Shown here piece by piece: positions 25,401-35,960 of a stretch of DNA of 64,000 bases (position 1 is the stretch's first letter; every line of letters begins with the position of its first letter). Both the position numbers and the translations under genes were made by a program. The stretch comes from Nelumbo lutea (taxonomy: Eukaryota > Streptophyta > Magnoliopsida > Proteales > Nelumbonaceae): NCBI GenBank assembly GCA_022828595.1, contig JAKGHH010000002.1, positions 65,010,383-65,074,382 on the forward strand. The letters run 5' to 3'. The notes beneath the pieces were generated by a model. That model did no database searches, was not told the origin of the DNA, and was given only the letters and a program-made list of their open reading frames with translations.

Positions 25401-27848
25401 CCTCATTTGAGGTAATGGCCATTCCCTACCCCTCCCTTCCAGCTGATTCCAATTCTGATTCAAATTTCCGTCTGAACCAAACAGGTGGGAGGAATAGACC
25501 ATTCCAGTTCCGATTCTTATGGATTTTGATTCTGATTGTGGTGAGAGGGATATGTTCCTGCATTGTTTAGATTACATCATGGAATGTGTCTCTTTACACT
25601 GCATTGGGTAGATAGCATGCGTGAAGCTTCATGTTTCAGTTTGGGTAGCTACCTCAATACAAATATGAAAGTGTTTCTAAATTAACAGATTCACCTTTAA
25701 TTTTCTTTCATAATATACTTCGGATTAGAAATAGTGGCTTTCACCAGCTATTACTGCATTGTGTTTCAAGTTTCCTAAAATGAGAGTTATTTATCCAAAA
25801 TTTGATTTCTCTTCAGGGTCATTTAATTTCTATAAGCTTTCTTAATTATTTATTTATTCTCTTCGACTCTGCCCTATGCTTTTTGTGTGTGTGTGAAATT
25901 CCCTTTCCCATGCTAAAATCTGTGTTTCTATACCTATCAAGTGGCAGACCCCAACCATGTCCTCTGTGCATGGTACAGATAGGTCAAGTAGGAGGAAGAG
26001 CAAAACACACCCCTTTGCCCACATTATCTGCATTTTTCAAAATTTCTGTCATGTGTATGTTCTAAGGTCATGATCTGATTCTTACATCATCTGTAGTCAG
26101 AGGATCAAGGAAAGTGGCAGATGTCATTTCTCATGCCTTCAAAGTATGGTGCCAACTTGCCATTACCAAAAGATTCCTCTGTGAGAATCAAAGAGGTGCC
26201 GAGAAAAATTGTTGCAGTGGCTGCCTTTTCAGGTGCTTATTTCTCATGATCTAAGAATATTTGGATGCAATGATCATTGGTAGTAAATGGACCTCTACAT
26301 GCCACAAAATTTACCTTGTTTTGACAACTTTGAATTCCTTATATACATAGTTTTTTCAACAATTAAAATAACAAATCAATAACCTGTTTACATTACATGG
26401 TATTCCATATGTATTCTTTAAATACATGCCAAAGTATGTTTTGCACCAGTTCTGTCTGTTTCTGTGGAGAAAGGGTAGCCTGGTTGGGTAAACAATTAAA
26501 CTTCTCATCTAGATGATCTCACTAAATTCTTCGATACAGAGGAATCATGTTGGACCATCTATGATCTATCAAATTGGTGATCCTCTGGTTTGGCAATGCA
26601 TGCTCCCCATAATCCAATATCTCTTAAAATATTGCCATAGTGATGTTAGCCATTCAAGTTTTTAATATCTTAATTGAAAAAACCCACAAAGAAGTACCTG
26701 ATTTTGGACATATGGCAAAGTTTTAGGCTTAAATTGTAATTCCTGAAAGAAGTATGGAAAGTGGAATAAATGAGGTAGAGCCACAAGGCTGTTTTGGAAG
26801 CCAAAGTCTGGTGCTGCAATGGAAAACTCCCTCCTTCTATATAAGTTGAGAAAATAGGTTACTTATCAGGTGACCTATTTCTGTTACTAATCCTCCAGAC
26901 CTTGCATGTAAAAAAAGTCCACCAGACCTTCATTTTTTTTTAATTAAAAGAAAACCCATGAAAACAATAATCTTGAAAACATGGAAATATCCTTTAAACC
27001 TGGAACCTATTCTGTGAATATAGATATGGTGGGGAGGAGAAGAGGAAGTCATTTTGGACATCAAACAAAGATGCCACATGGATAATTCTTGTATCATGCA
27101 TACATATTTCATTCTACATACATAGATGCACAACTGAACATCCACACATAAAAAGGTGTGGAAGAAGAAAACACAGATAGAACTGGTGCAAAACATACTT
27201 TGGCACGTATTTAAAGAATACATATGGAATACCATCTTCATATACGTGCCAAAGTATGTTTTTCTTCTCATGAAGATGTTGATTTTCTATACTTTAACAT
27301 GAAATTTATATTTCTTTCTTATGAAAATTATGGATAATTATTAAGGAAATTATGGTTATGGAACCTAGGGAACTACCTTAGGACATATGTTTTTTACTTA
27401 AAAAAAAAAAAATCCATTGAACAGAATGGAATGTTGCAAATCTATGGTAGTTGCAAGTTTAGGGGAAAGAATGATACAAACAACCCATATAGGTGCTTTA
27501 ATCGATAGTGACTTAGAATTGACATTAACATTTAAAGATTCTAACTTTTTCCATCTTGAATCAGGTTTTGTAACAGATGATGAGGTTAAACAGAGGGAAT
27601 CAAAGTTACGTGATGCTCTACGGAATGATGGGCAGTTTCAAGTAAAAGAAGATGCATTAGTGGAGGTTGCACAGGTTAGGTCCATAGCAATTTGATTTTC
27701 AGGCAATATTTGCAATCTGCAGGAAAGATTATCATTATAATGTTGTACTAACTTCTCATGGATGTAATCGCAGTACAATCCACCATTTACATTACCATTC
27801 AATCGTCGTAATGAGATCTCGCTGGAAGTCAAAAAGAAGGATGAGTAG
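22404..27848 (+). CDS. SOUL heme-binding family protein, probably plastid-targeted
   Basis: SOUL proteins bind heme or other tetrapyrroles; plant plastid members are linked to plastoglobules and thylakoids. I read eight exons: 22404-22614, 22702-22788, 22914-22984, 24448-24549, 24655-24759, 26097-26232, 27565-27674 and 27774-27848. They total 897 nt and encode 298 aa in an unbroken frame with GT-AG junctions. The first about 70 residues are rich in Arg/Ser and lack acidic clusters, as in a transit peptide. The SOUL domain runs from [12 protein letters not shown] to the end. Landmarks are [28 protein letters not shown], two copies of EKMEMTTPV in exon 5 (normal for this subfamily), [25 protein letters not shown] and [15 protein letters not shown]. 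The layout closely matches the product of Arabidopsis At3g10130. Introns 3, 5 and 6 are expanded by inverted-repeat insertions. Confidence 0.93.
23675..23899. repeat. Foldback repeat in intron 3 of the SOUL gene
   Basis: The left arm carries GCAGTGCAATTTCATTTGCA and GAATGCAAATTCTGGTTTA. The right arm carries TAAATCAGAATTTGCACTC and CAAATGAAATTGCACTGC, in inverted order. A word like GGTAACCC-TGC-AGTGTAAAAT flanks both sides (about 23626-23650 and 23944-23965) in direct orientation. It is consistent with a small MITE. Confidence 0.55.
25277..25485. mobile_element. MITE in intron 5 of the SOUL gene
   Basis: The exact 13-bp inverted ends are CCTGTTTGGTTCA (25277-25289) and TGAACCAAACAGG (25473-25485). 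The interior repeats GGAATTGGAATCAGAATGG and its inverse CCAATTCTGATTC. No coding potential is present. A related but older copy lies at 508-849. Confidence 0.75.
26399..27232. mobile_element. Inverted-repeat element in intron 6 of the SOUL gene
   Basis: A left arm (26399-26467) and right arm (27171-27232) of about 62 bp are inverted copies; both contain CCATATGTATTCTTTAAATA (or its complement), CCAAAGTATGTTTTGCACCA and a GTTCTGTCTG-like end. They enclose about 700 bp without a credible gene. A further short direct copy (GTGCCAAAGTATGTTTTT) lies at 27246-27263. This is likely a non-autonomous DNA element. Confidence 0.6.
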
Positions 27849-28780
27849 GTGCTTACTGTAAATATGGAACTATTTCAAAATACATACACAGGTTATCTTG
27901 TCTTGTAAAGGTTATTCTATTTTCATATAGGCTGGTGGCGCAATCAGGTAGACATGTAAGTCTTGTGTAAATACACACCAAATTCAAGATGTATACATAA
28001 AGATGTTGAAATATCTACATCCTATGCATGTCCTTGCCAAAGCGTTTACTTGCTTAAGTTATCTCAGCATACAACAGAAGGAAGGAATGTAGGATCCCTT
28101 TTGATTCCAATACCTATTAGCTAGACCTGTTCATGGGCCAGATTTGGGTTGAGTTTTAGCCAAATTTTGAATGGGCCTGACACAACGCCCAAGCCCGAAA
28201 CAGTATAAAATCTTCCTGGGCCGACCCCGAAGGCCAGCCTGTGAATAGGTCTACTAGTCTACTACTAGCTGATGAGAATCTGTCTTTCATATTCAAGATC
28301 TTGATGTGCAGCAGCCCACCATAATGAAGTAAAAGAGGGCTGACCAGTGGTGTTGATCCAGTCTGGCTATTGTGCTACCTTCTTCCCAGTTCTACTTTCC
28401 AATTGTTTTGTTCCCAATGATGTGTCATAAGGAATGAGGTCACAACTTTCAATTGATCTTCATCTTCAAGAGAAAGTTAACAGTTCAATGGCCCCCACCG
28501 GATGTCTGGAATCACTCGAAAGCAGATGCATTGAGAGAAGAAGATAACTTTCTTCAACATTGCAACATTCAATGATGGACTCGGAAAGTTGAGGATACAA
28601 TCTATTGTAAAATGGCTGCCATTTGGAGGTGTTATTCATCCGATGATGGACCATATTCCTCCATAAATGGTGGCTTTTCTTTTCTCCGTATCTGTTCTAA
28701 TAGAAATTGCTTGTTGTCAGTTAAAAGAAAGCAGCAGCGCTCCTCTTAGGATTTTGTCTTACAAAGTGAGAACAGAAGTT
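27849..28780. other. 3' flank of the SOUL gene
   Basis: It holds the probable 3' UTR and one MITE (28122-28253, listed separately). The remaining open frames are short and unrecognised. Confidence 0.5.
28122..28253. mobile_element. Small MITE, TAGACCTGTT ends (second copy)
   Basis: It starts TAGACCTGTTCATGGGCC and ends GCCTGTGAATAGGTCTA. The interior words match the copy at 12005-12125 (GAATGGGC, CCGAAAC). No clear 8-bp duplication flanks this copy. Confidence 0.6.
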
Positions 28781-29065
28781 TAAGGTGGCATTCGATAACT
28801 CTGAAATGGGTTTAATATCTTAAAAACTTATTTATTTTTTTTTTCAGGGGTTGGGTCTAACTTATGTTTAACCACTGAAAGTGATCAGAGTTCTGATTTG
28901 GTAATAAGTGGTCCATATATGTTTCAAATGACTGAAATGCCCCCTTTTTTTAAATATTATCCATGCTCTAAAAAGCAGAAAAGCAGAGTTTGCTGTTTTT
29001 AGCTATCAAATCTATAAAAAGAGATTCTACTTTTCAGATTTCAGACTTCAGTTTTATCAAACACC
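28781..29065. mobile_element. MITE-like element (GTGGCATTCGATAA ends)
   Basis: The left end GGTGGCATTCGATAACTCTG is the imperfect inverse of the right end CAGTTTTATCAAACACCACA. Its length is about 285 bp. The interior includes AGCAGAAAAGCAGAG and no ORF. The evidence is the end complementarity alone. Confidence 0.45.
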
Positions 29066-29260
29066 ACAGCCACTCTACAAAATACTGAAAGATTAGGTTT
29101 GTATCCGGTCCACCCCACCCAAGGCCCTTTGATAGCAAGAGACGACACTGGGTATAATGGCCCTTAGGACCAGTTTATGAAAAATAGGGTGTACTTAAAC
29201 CAAACAATAACTTGTGAAAAAACATGTTAATTGTGGCATTGCCATAAATGCGCCAAGGGA

Positions 29261-31850
29261 AGTTTTTGGTCAATTGACAATTTTAGTTATGTTTTAAAAA
29301 TAATAGCAAATTGAGTGAGCGGGAGGAAACATGAAGTTTAGGACAAAATTACCCTTTTGTTAAAAACAAAATCCACCGAATCCAATGAATATTCATGTTT
29401 CGTTCGTTCGATTCCATCCATTCAAATTGTGGCTGGCTGGAAGCATCTTCAAGTTCAAATTCGACTCTGTCCTTTCAAACTGCAGCTGGCTGGAAGCATC
29501 GACTCCATCCATTCAAACGACTTTAGATTGGGAAGCATCGATTCTATTTGACTGGGAAGCATCAACTCGATTGATTCAAACTGCGGTTGGCTAGGAAGAT
29601 TCCATCTTCAAAGCAATATCCCTCCTAGTTTGAGTTCAAGTGATTTGGGGTCCCATTCCTCATCCAAGTTCGAGTTCAAGTGATTTGCGATCCCATTCTT
29701 CGTCCAAGTTCGAGTTCGAGTAATTTGGGGTCCCATTCTCCAAGTTTGAGTTTGAAAATACTATTTTATTGTTTGTCTTCTCGCAAACTTTAGAGTTACT
29801 AGGAAGAGGTTTCTTCTTCTAACCTTGATTTGGGGTCCCACTCCCTTTATTTTTTTTCTTGTTTCTTGTTTCTCAAACTCTTTTTAACTGGCTTGGGGAG
29901 ATTTTACATATTTTATTTTTTGTTTGTTGTTTCTTTGTACTTGTATTTCATTGTTTAAGTAATTGATGTGATTCTTTGGTCAAATTCTGATTGTGTATTC
30001 TTTTGTTTTAAGAATGAAAGAAATCCCTTCCTCTCAAAATGCAAGTAAATGATGATTTAGTTGAGTATTTGCAAAATGTAAGTAAAAGAAATAAGACTTA
30101 GAAGTCAATATAAATGTCTACCATATGATGATTTGAATGTTGAAGAAGCTGCAGTTTCTTTTGACCAAAATATCAGCATATAATAGCTCATAAAATGAGT
30201 TAATATACATAGGACTCTAGAACTTGAATTAAATAAATGTCAATCATATGATGATTTGAATGCTGAAGAAGTCCTAGTAGAGGCACTAGAGGTAGAGATT
30301 TATGGTCATGCACAAACATGGCTTGTGTGCTTTAACATCGTAGAATGACACCTACCCAATAGATGCATGATGCAATTTGGGTTTCTAAGTCTATAAATAT
30401 GAGAATCATATAGAACCAGGAGGTTCATTGAGTTCTAAATGGTTTTGATGGTGTAGCTAACTACAGGGGGATAGATGTTCAAAACTGCAAACAATTATCT
30501 GATCTATTTAGTGTCGGATGGTTTCTAAGTTTGTAAACATATAAGAACCATATAGAACAAAGAGGTTTAGTGGGTTCTAAATGATTTTGATGGTGTAACT
30601 ATGATGTGGAGGGATAGATGTTTGCAACTATAATTTATGTTTCAAAAAGCATTCAAAAAAATTTGTCTCAAAATTGCAAATAATAATCTGGTCTGTGTAA
30701 TGCCAGATGATATCCAACTCTATAAAAAGCTATCCGGTCTGTGTAATGCCGGATGGTTTCCAACTCTGTAATAAACCATCCAATCTTCTCCATCTCAGAT
30801 GGTTTATACACTTGTGAGAATCATATACTACCTTATGGAATGTTGGGCTTTAGATGATTTTGAGGGTGCAAATACTATTTTATCACCTAAGTAGCTGAAA
30901 TTTATAACTGTAATTGAAGATTCAAGATTGCAATAAACCATCTAATCTGTGTAATGCCACATGGTTTCCAATTTTATAAAACACTATTTGGTTTGTGTAA
31001 TGCCGGATGCTTTCCAATTCTATAAAACACTATTTGGTCTGTGTGATGTCGGATGGTTTTCAACTCTTATAAAACACTATCTGGTTTGTGTGATGTCGGA
31101 TGGTTTTCAATTTTGTAATAAACCATCTAGTCTGTGTAATGTTGGATGGTTTTCAACTCTGTAATAAATCATCTGGTCTTCCCCATGCTGGATGGTGCCT
31201 AAATCTGTTAAAAACCACCCAAGTTGCTCCATATCAGATAGTATAGAAACAAAATTTGTTCTTGTTGATCATATAAGTAGATATATAGTCTGGGTATTAA
31301 TCACAGAGATAAGCATTATGAGCTTTATTCAATCGTCCTGTTGTTTTAGCCAATCTGACATTATCATTTACCGCCTTCCTCTAGTACACTTGCTTTGAAG
31401 ATGGAGTCGATGCTTCCCAGCCAGCTGTAGTTTGAATCAATGGGGTTGATGCTTCCCAGCCAAATGGAGTTGATGCTTCCCAATCTAAAGTCATTTGAAT
31501 GGATGGAGTCGATGCTTCCCAGGCAGCCGCAATTTGAATTGATTGAGTTGATGTTTCCCAGCTAGATTGAGTCGATGCTTCCCAATCTGAAGTTGTTTGA
31601 ATGGCTAGAGCTGATGCCTCCATCCAGTCGCAGTTTGAATGGATGTAGTCGAATTTGAACTTGGAGATGCTTCCAGCTGAATGGATGGAGTCAAATTCAA
31701 ATTTGGAAAGACAAACGAAACATGAATGCTTTTTGGATTCGATGGATTATGTTTTTAATAAAGGGTAATTTTGTCCTAAAAACTTCATATTTTCTCCCGC
31801 TTACTCATTTTGCTATTATTTCTAAAACAAAATTGCCAATTGACCAAACT
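29261..31850. mobile_element. MULE-like element with long minisatellite-rich inverted ends
   Basis: The outer 100 bp at each side are inverted copies; GGTCAATTGACAATTTTA (29269) pairs with AAAATTGCCAATTGACC (to 31845). Inside these lie paired blocks AGGACAAAATTACCCTTTTG / AAAGGGTAATTTTGTCCT and GCGGGAGGAAA / TTTCTCCCGC. Next come arms of 250-350 bp made of degenerate repeats with the words CTGGGAAGCATCGACTC and TCCATTCAAAC (29395-29610) and their inverse (31395-31720). The centre holds a second tandem repeat (30480-31240) and no transposase. Long inverted ends suggest Mutator-like elements, but no 9-bp duplication could be fixed, so the class is tentative. Confidence 0.65.
30480..31240. repeat. 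Minisatellite, about 60-bp degenerate unit
   Basis: The repeated core reads CTGTGTAATGCCGGATGGTT then TTCCAACTCTGTAATAAACC then ATCTGGT. At least eight variants run in direct order, with the most regular part at 30690-31190. The open frame 30961-31164 on + is a by-product of the period. Confidence 0.8.
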
Positions 31851-32779
31851 GGGTCCTTTTTTTTTTTGCAAAAAGTCCATTTCTTAAACCTCTCCTGAAA
31901 TTATTTGCTAAAACCTCCCCACTTTTTCTTAGTAACAGTCACTCCCTACGCTGTTGCAAGCACACCCCCTCTGTTAGGTCACGGTTAGAAAATTGACCAA
32001 AATTGTATTGATTAAAAAACAAAAGGAAAAAAAAAGACCGATGCTATCAATTAAACACCTGTTAATGCCAAGATTGCCCTTACATGAGAAATGAGGTTTT
32101 ATACTCACCATGTCACCTTTTCTAATGCTATGAACTCATCAGTCAGCACGTTGTACAAACTAGAAGGTTATGAAGATGGTTATATTGATGATCAAGATTC
32201 TCTTTCTTAAAATTGATGAATGAGATGCATGCCACGTGTGCAATTTATGTCACTACTTGAACACCTGGAAACAACAAATGAAAAAACACAAATAGTTATT
32301 AATTTGCATCTCTTCCCTATGGGAGGAGGCCTCACTTCTTTTCCAGGCTTCAGCTCTTGAGACTTAAAAGAAGAAGTTTCATAAAAAAGGAGACAGTTTC
32401 ATTTCTGAGTTCTACCTTCGAAGACTATCCAGATTTTGATTTTTGAAGGAATACTCCCAGATAGATTGTTAGAGAATATCAACCTATTCAGGGATCTCAT
32501 CTAACAGTTTAAGTTTTTAGGTTCAATGATTTTTTGAGATTGTAATAAAGCCATTTGACCAAGTGGCTAGTGTTTGATCCTCGTTGCCCCCGTTACAATT
32601 AAATAAGTTTCAGTACAAGGTATGGGTGGATTTATGCTTGTTCACACTTCAAGCCCAATATTCACACTTCAACCTATTCAAGGACCTCACCTAACAGCTT
32701 AAGCTTTTAGGTTGAATGGTTCTTTGAGACCAGCCAATGAATTGATGGGTTACCTTCTCTAGTCTAAGTGAAAATGAAC
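31851..32779. other. Intergenic, mixed repeat fragments
   Basis: No gene is seen. Two related segments at about 32480-32530 and 32667-32735 share AACCTATTCA-GGA-CTCA-CTAACAG-TTAAG and TTTTAGGTT. Inverted relatives occur at 45378-45425 and 45553-45600, so this is a dispersed repeat of unknown type. Confidence 0.45.
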
Positions 32780-33042
32780 CATGGTTTTCAAAACTGGACT
32801 GGACTGGATGGTCAAACTAGAAAAACTGGGAACTGGTCACCTGATCGGTTCTGTTTTCCCCTAAAACCGTTTTTTATTTTTTAAAACCGTTGATTTTAGT
32901 TAGCAAACCACTGAACCGACTGATTAACCGTTCGAACCATTTTTCAAGTTTTTTAATTTTTTTTATCAAAACGAACTGACCATTCGAATCGATAACCGGA
33001 CCCCTGACTGGTTCAGTCACCGGTTCGGTTTTAAAAACCATG
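32780..33042 (+). mobile_element. hAT-type MITE, subfamily A, with exact 8-bp TSD
   Basis: It starts CATGGTTTTCAAAACTGGAC and ends CGGTTTTAAAAACCATG; the ends are near-perfect inverted repeats. Exact 8-bp duplications AAATGAAC flank it (32772-32779 and 33043-33050). The interior has AGCAAACCACTGAACCG, a T-rich tract with TTATCAAAACGAACTGACC, and AACCGGACCCCTGACTGG. It is one of the clearest copies of the family. Confidence 0.88.
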
Positions 33043-34560
33043 AAATGAACCTATTTTCTGGGTTGAGGATGGCTGCTATCATCATTTCCAATGACAAGTT
33101 AGAATTTCCATGAAAGACTGTCTACATCCATTATATTCTTCTCTCTATTGTCTTTATTTTTCCTAGAAATAGATTAAGAGAGTTTGAATCTTGATTGTTG
33201 GTTGGTGATATGATGTTGCACAGTGGAAATCCAATCAACTCGTCAAGAGCTCTTCTTTTATTGTATCAATATAGTTCTAAACCATTCTGCATAACCAAAT
33301 TGGTTTCTCGACCTTAGGTCGTGGTTTCAAAGGAAGGGAGGATGGGTTTCATTCGATTTCTTCGAACAGATGAAAGAATACAAAGATATTTTCAAAGTAA
33401 ACAAAAATATAAATTTTGAATTTACCTCTACAGAGGGTTAAAATTGAAGCTCCATTTTTGGAGTACAAATATAAGTCACAAAGTGCTCCTCACACCAATC
33501 TCACAATACGTCTCTGTTGTACATCAGGAATATTTTTTGAACTTTGTATTGAAATCATAGGGAAGATGTTCTCAATACATGGTGGAATGGGGCTGCGGGA
33601 TTAGTGCAAGTTGCGTTCTGTGAGGAACAGATCCCAATTCTACAAATACAAGTATATACAGTATAAATATGTACAAAATAATATAAAATACACGAATTTG
33701 TACTCTACAGATTTATATTTATACTCCTTTCAAATGTAACCTAACTAATTTAAGCCTAGTAGAGTCAAATAAGGAAAATAACTAAGATAAGATTAAAGGT
33801 TGATTGAAAGGAATGACAATTTTAAAAAACAAAAATATTGATTAAAAGTCAATATATGGAATTATGGATATCTTGGTCAATTTTATTTGTAATGGATTAT
33901 AACATAGGAATGTACTTACAATGATGTCAGTGAGGTGACTGTTTTTAGCAAAAAGGTCAGAAACTTAAAGGTAGGTTTAGCAATTTACCCTAAACAAACC
34001 GACATAGATTACAATGGCAATAATTAATATTAATGGTGACTTTGCCATAAATGTGCATTTAAACCATACACCTAAGATACTTTAATAGCCCACCTCATTG
34101 ACAATTCTGCTATTTATTGCTGAATATTACAAACTTTTGGTTTCAAAATGTGTAAGTCATAATTTTAATTTGTTATATAACATTCAATTTTTTTTTCATG
34201 ATAACATCCATATGTGCTTAAAATATCGTTTTTATCCACATTTACAATATCACTTAGGGTTATTCCATTGTTGCCTGATATAAATTGCAAAACCATTGAA
34301 TTGAAGGTCCCAAATTCACTTGGACTAATGGAAGACCAGTTGACTTGGGTGGTTAAACCGTCAATCTATTCAATTCAAATAATTGTTTTTGGGCCAATTT
34401 TTATTTTAATTAATTAATTATTTTTTAAAATATCGTGGGCTAATCCATTTGGATCGGATGATCGAACCACTAATCCAGAAATAAGTGGCCAGGTGGTTTC
34501 GGTTTGGGTCAGTTTTTAAAACATTGCATTTGAGTCAGTTTTTAAAACATTGCAGTTGTA

Positions 34561-34608
<48 letters not shown>
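33043..34608. other. Intergenic, old repeat fragments
   Basis: It includes a partial GGCTCAGTTTGG-family MITE (about 33640-33735), the segment 33480-33640 that resembles 3495-3655, and a degenerate hAT-MITE-like stretch at about 34300-34525 (GACCAGTTGACTTGGGTGG). A CT microsatellite of about 21 units lies at 34564-34604, immediately before the next MITE. No gene is recognised. Confidence 0.45.
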
Positions 34609-34895
34609 CATGGTTTTCAAAACCGGATTGGACTGGGTGGTCGGACCAAAAAAACCGGGAACCGACAAGTTCTGTTTTACCCTAGAATTGTCTTTTTGGC
34701 CAAAAACCATTGATTTTGTCAGCAAACCACTAACCCAAGTGGTCGAACCATTCAAACGATCCAATGGTTTTTGGTTATTTTTTATTTATTTCTTCTTTCA
34801 GAACAAGCCATCTGTTTGGTTCGAACAGTCAGACCATTTGACCCAGGAACTGAAACCCTAAACGATTCATTGTCCAGTTCAATTTTAAAAAGCTC
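34609..34895 (+). mobile_element. hAT-type MITE, subfamily A, next to a CT microsatellite
   Basis: It starts CATGGTTTTCAAAACCGGAT and ends CAATTTTAAAAAGCT. (CT)n tracts lie on both sides (34564-34604 and 34894-34919), so the element may have entered a CT microsatellite; the repeat prevents a unique target-duplication call. The interior contains ACCGGGAACCGAC, GTCAGCAAACCACTAACC and TTGACCCAGGAAC. Confidence 0.75.
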
Positions 34896-35132
34896 ACTCT
34901 CTCTCTCTCTCTCTCTCTCCACAAACAAAACCGTTACACATCTTTAAATGTATAGGGTTCAACAGAAATCCTGAACCCTATACCCAATGCCATATTCTCA
35001 CTTAATTTCACCACCACTCCATTACAAAAGCATGCTCTATCTCCAGCCTCTCTTCAATCTTAAAAGGAAACTAGTCTATCTTCCTTTCTTTCTTTGCATT
35101 TCTATCCTTTTTTATCCTCAAACAACCAAGCT

Positions 35133-35960
35133 ATGGCTGCCTTTGCTAGCCTTCAAGACATGTTTGAGAACCCAACACCTGATAGTCCTCCATCGCTAAC
35201 CGAAATGTTTTCCCCATCAAAACAAATCAAGTCTGTGCAACTCAATGAGCCCTCCTTTGTCACAGAGATGTTTGGTGAGCTTTACTTCAATGAGAGTCCA
35301 ATCTCCTCATCTTGTTCTTCTCCTCTTCCATCACCATGGTCACCTTTTAAGGATCCAAATCCACAATCTCAGATACAAACACTAAACATCTACAGTAATG
35401 ACAATGATAACAATGAGAGATACCCACCATTATTGTATTCTTTCATGACTACCAAGAAAAATAATCAATGTATGGCTTCTCTTGAGAAAAATGATAGTTC
35501 TTCATCCAAGAAATTGGGTCTGCAGTTATGCACAGAGAGACTTGGATTTGGGGGCTCTGATGGTGTTGATAATAATTCCAAGGATGAGATTAGTGATAAT
35601 TGGAAAGGAAAAGGGAAGAAGGCGACTGGGCAATCCATCTGGAGAGTTTGGAAGATCCAGAATAACTAGTAAGTCATTCCCTCCTCCTACTTGTATTTTT
35701 ACCTGCAAAAGGCCTCTTTTTCTATTCAACTTTTATCAATATATAGAAGATTCACTCTTAAATAGATTGGAATTTCCACTTGAGAGCATGCAGATAGAAG
35801 TTATGAACATCTGAAGCATCACTATGTTCAGCTAGAAGGAATCAATGAGGAAGAGGAGGAGAAGGTGGAGGAAGTGCATAATAAAGAAGATAGTGCCAAT
35901 GGACTAGAGAGTGAAAACAATGATACACAGAAAACCTCAGTTCAGGATGATGAGTTGTGA
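35133..35960 (+). pseudogene. FANTASTIC FOUR (FAF)-like gene, decayed at the 3' end
   Basis: FAF proteins are plant-specific; founding members modulate shoot meristem size. The frame from ATG 35133 gives 178 aa: MAAFASLQDMFENP, a SFVTEMFGELYFNE block, Ser-rich linkers, and LGLQLCTERLGFGGSD, which fits the FAF LxLCTExLG motif. Family members continue with a conserved FPPP...IGR..PW block, a RFVLKEVRIP-like block and an acidic tail. Here the frame stops at 35667 just before that block. In other frames the remains appear: SKSFPPP (35671-35691), a degraded LNRLEFPLE (35759-35785), and an acidic tail with GINEEEEEKVEEVHNKE ending at TGA 35958. So at least two frame disruptions exist. A rare intron could be argued, but FAF genes are normally intronless. 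Confidence 0.7.

Noticed and set aside
30961..31623. Repetitive open frames on both strands
   Set aside because: They follow minisatellite periods within a transposon-like element, not a gene.
31855..33990. Possible further TIR element
   Set aside because: CCTCTCCTGAAATTATTTGC at the left and weak inverse words near 33930-33990 hint at paired ends, but the match is too loose to defend.
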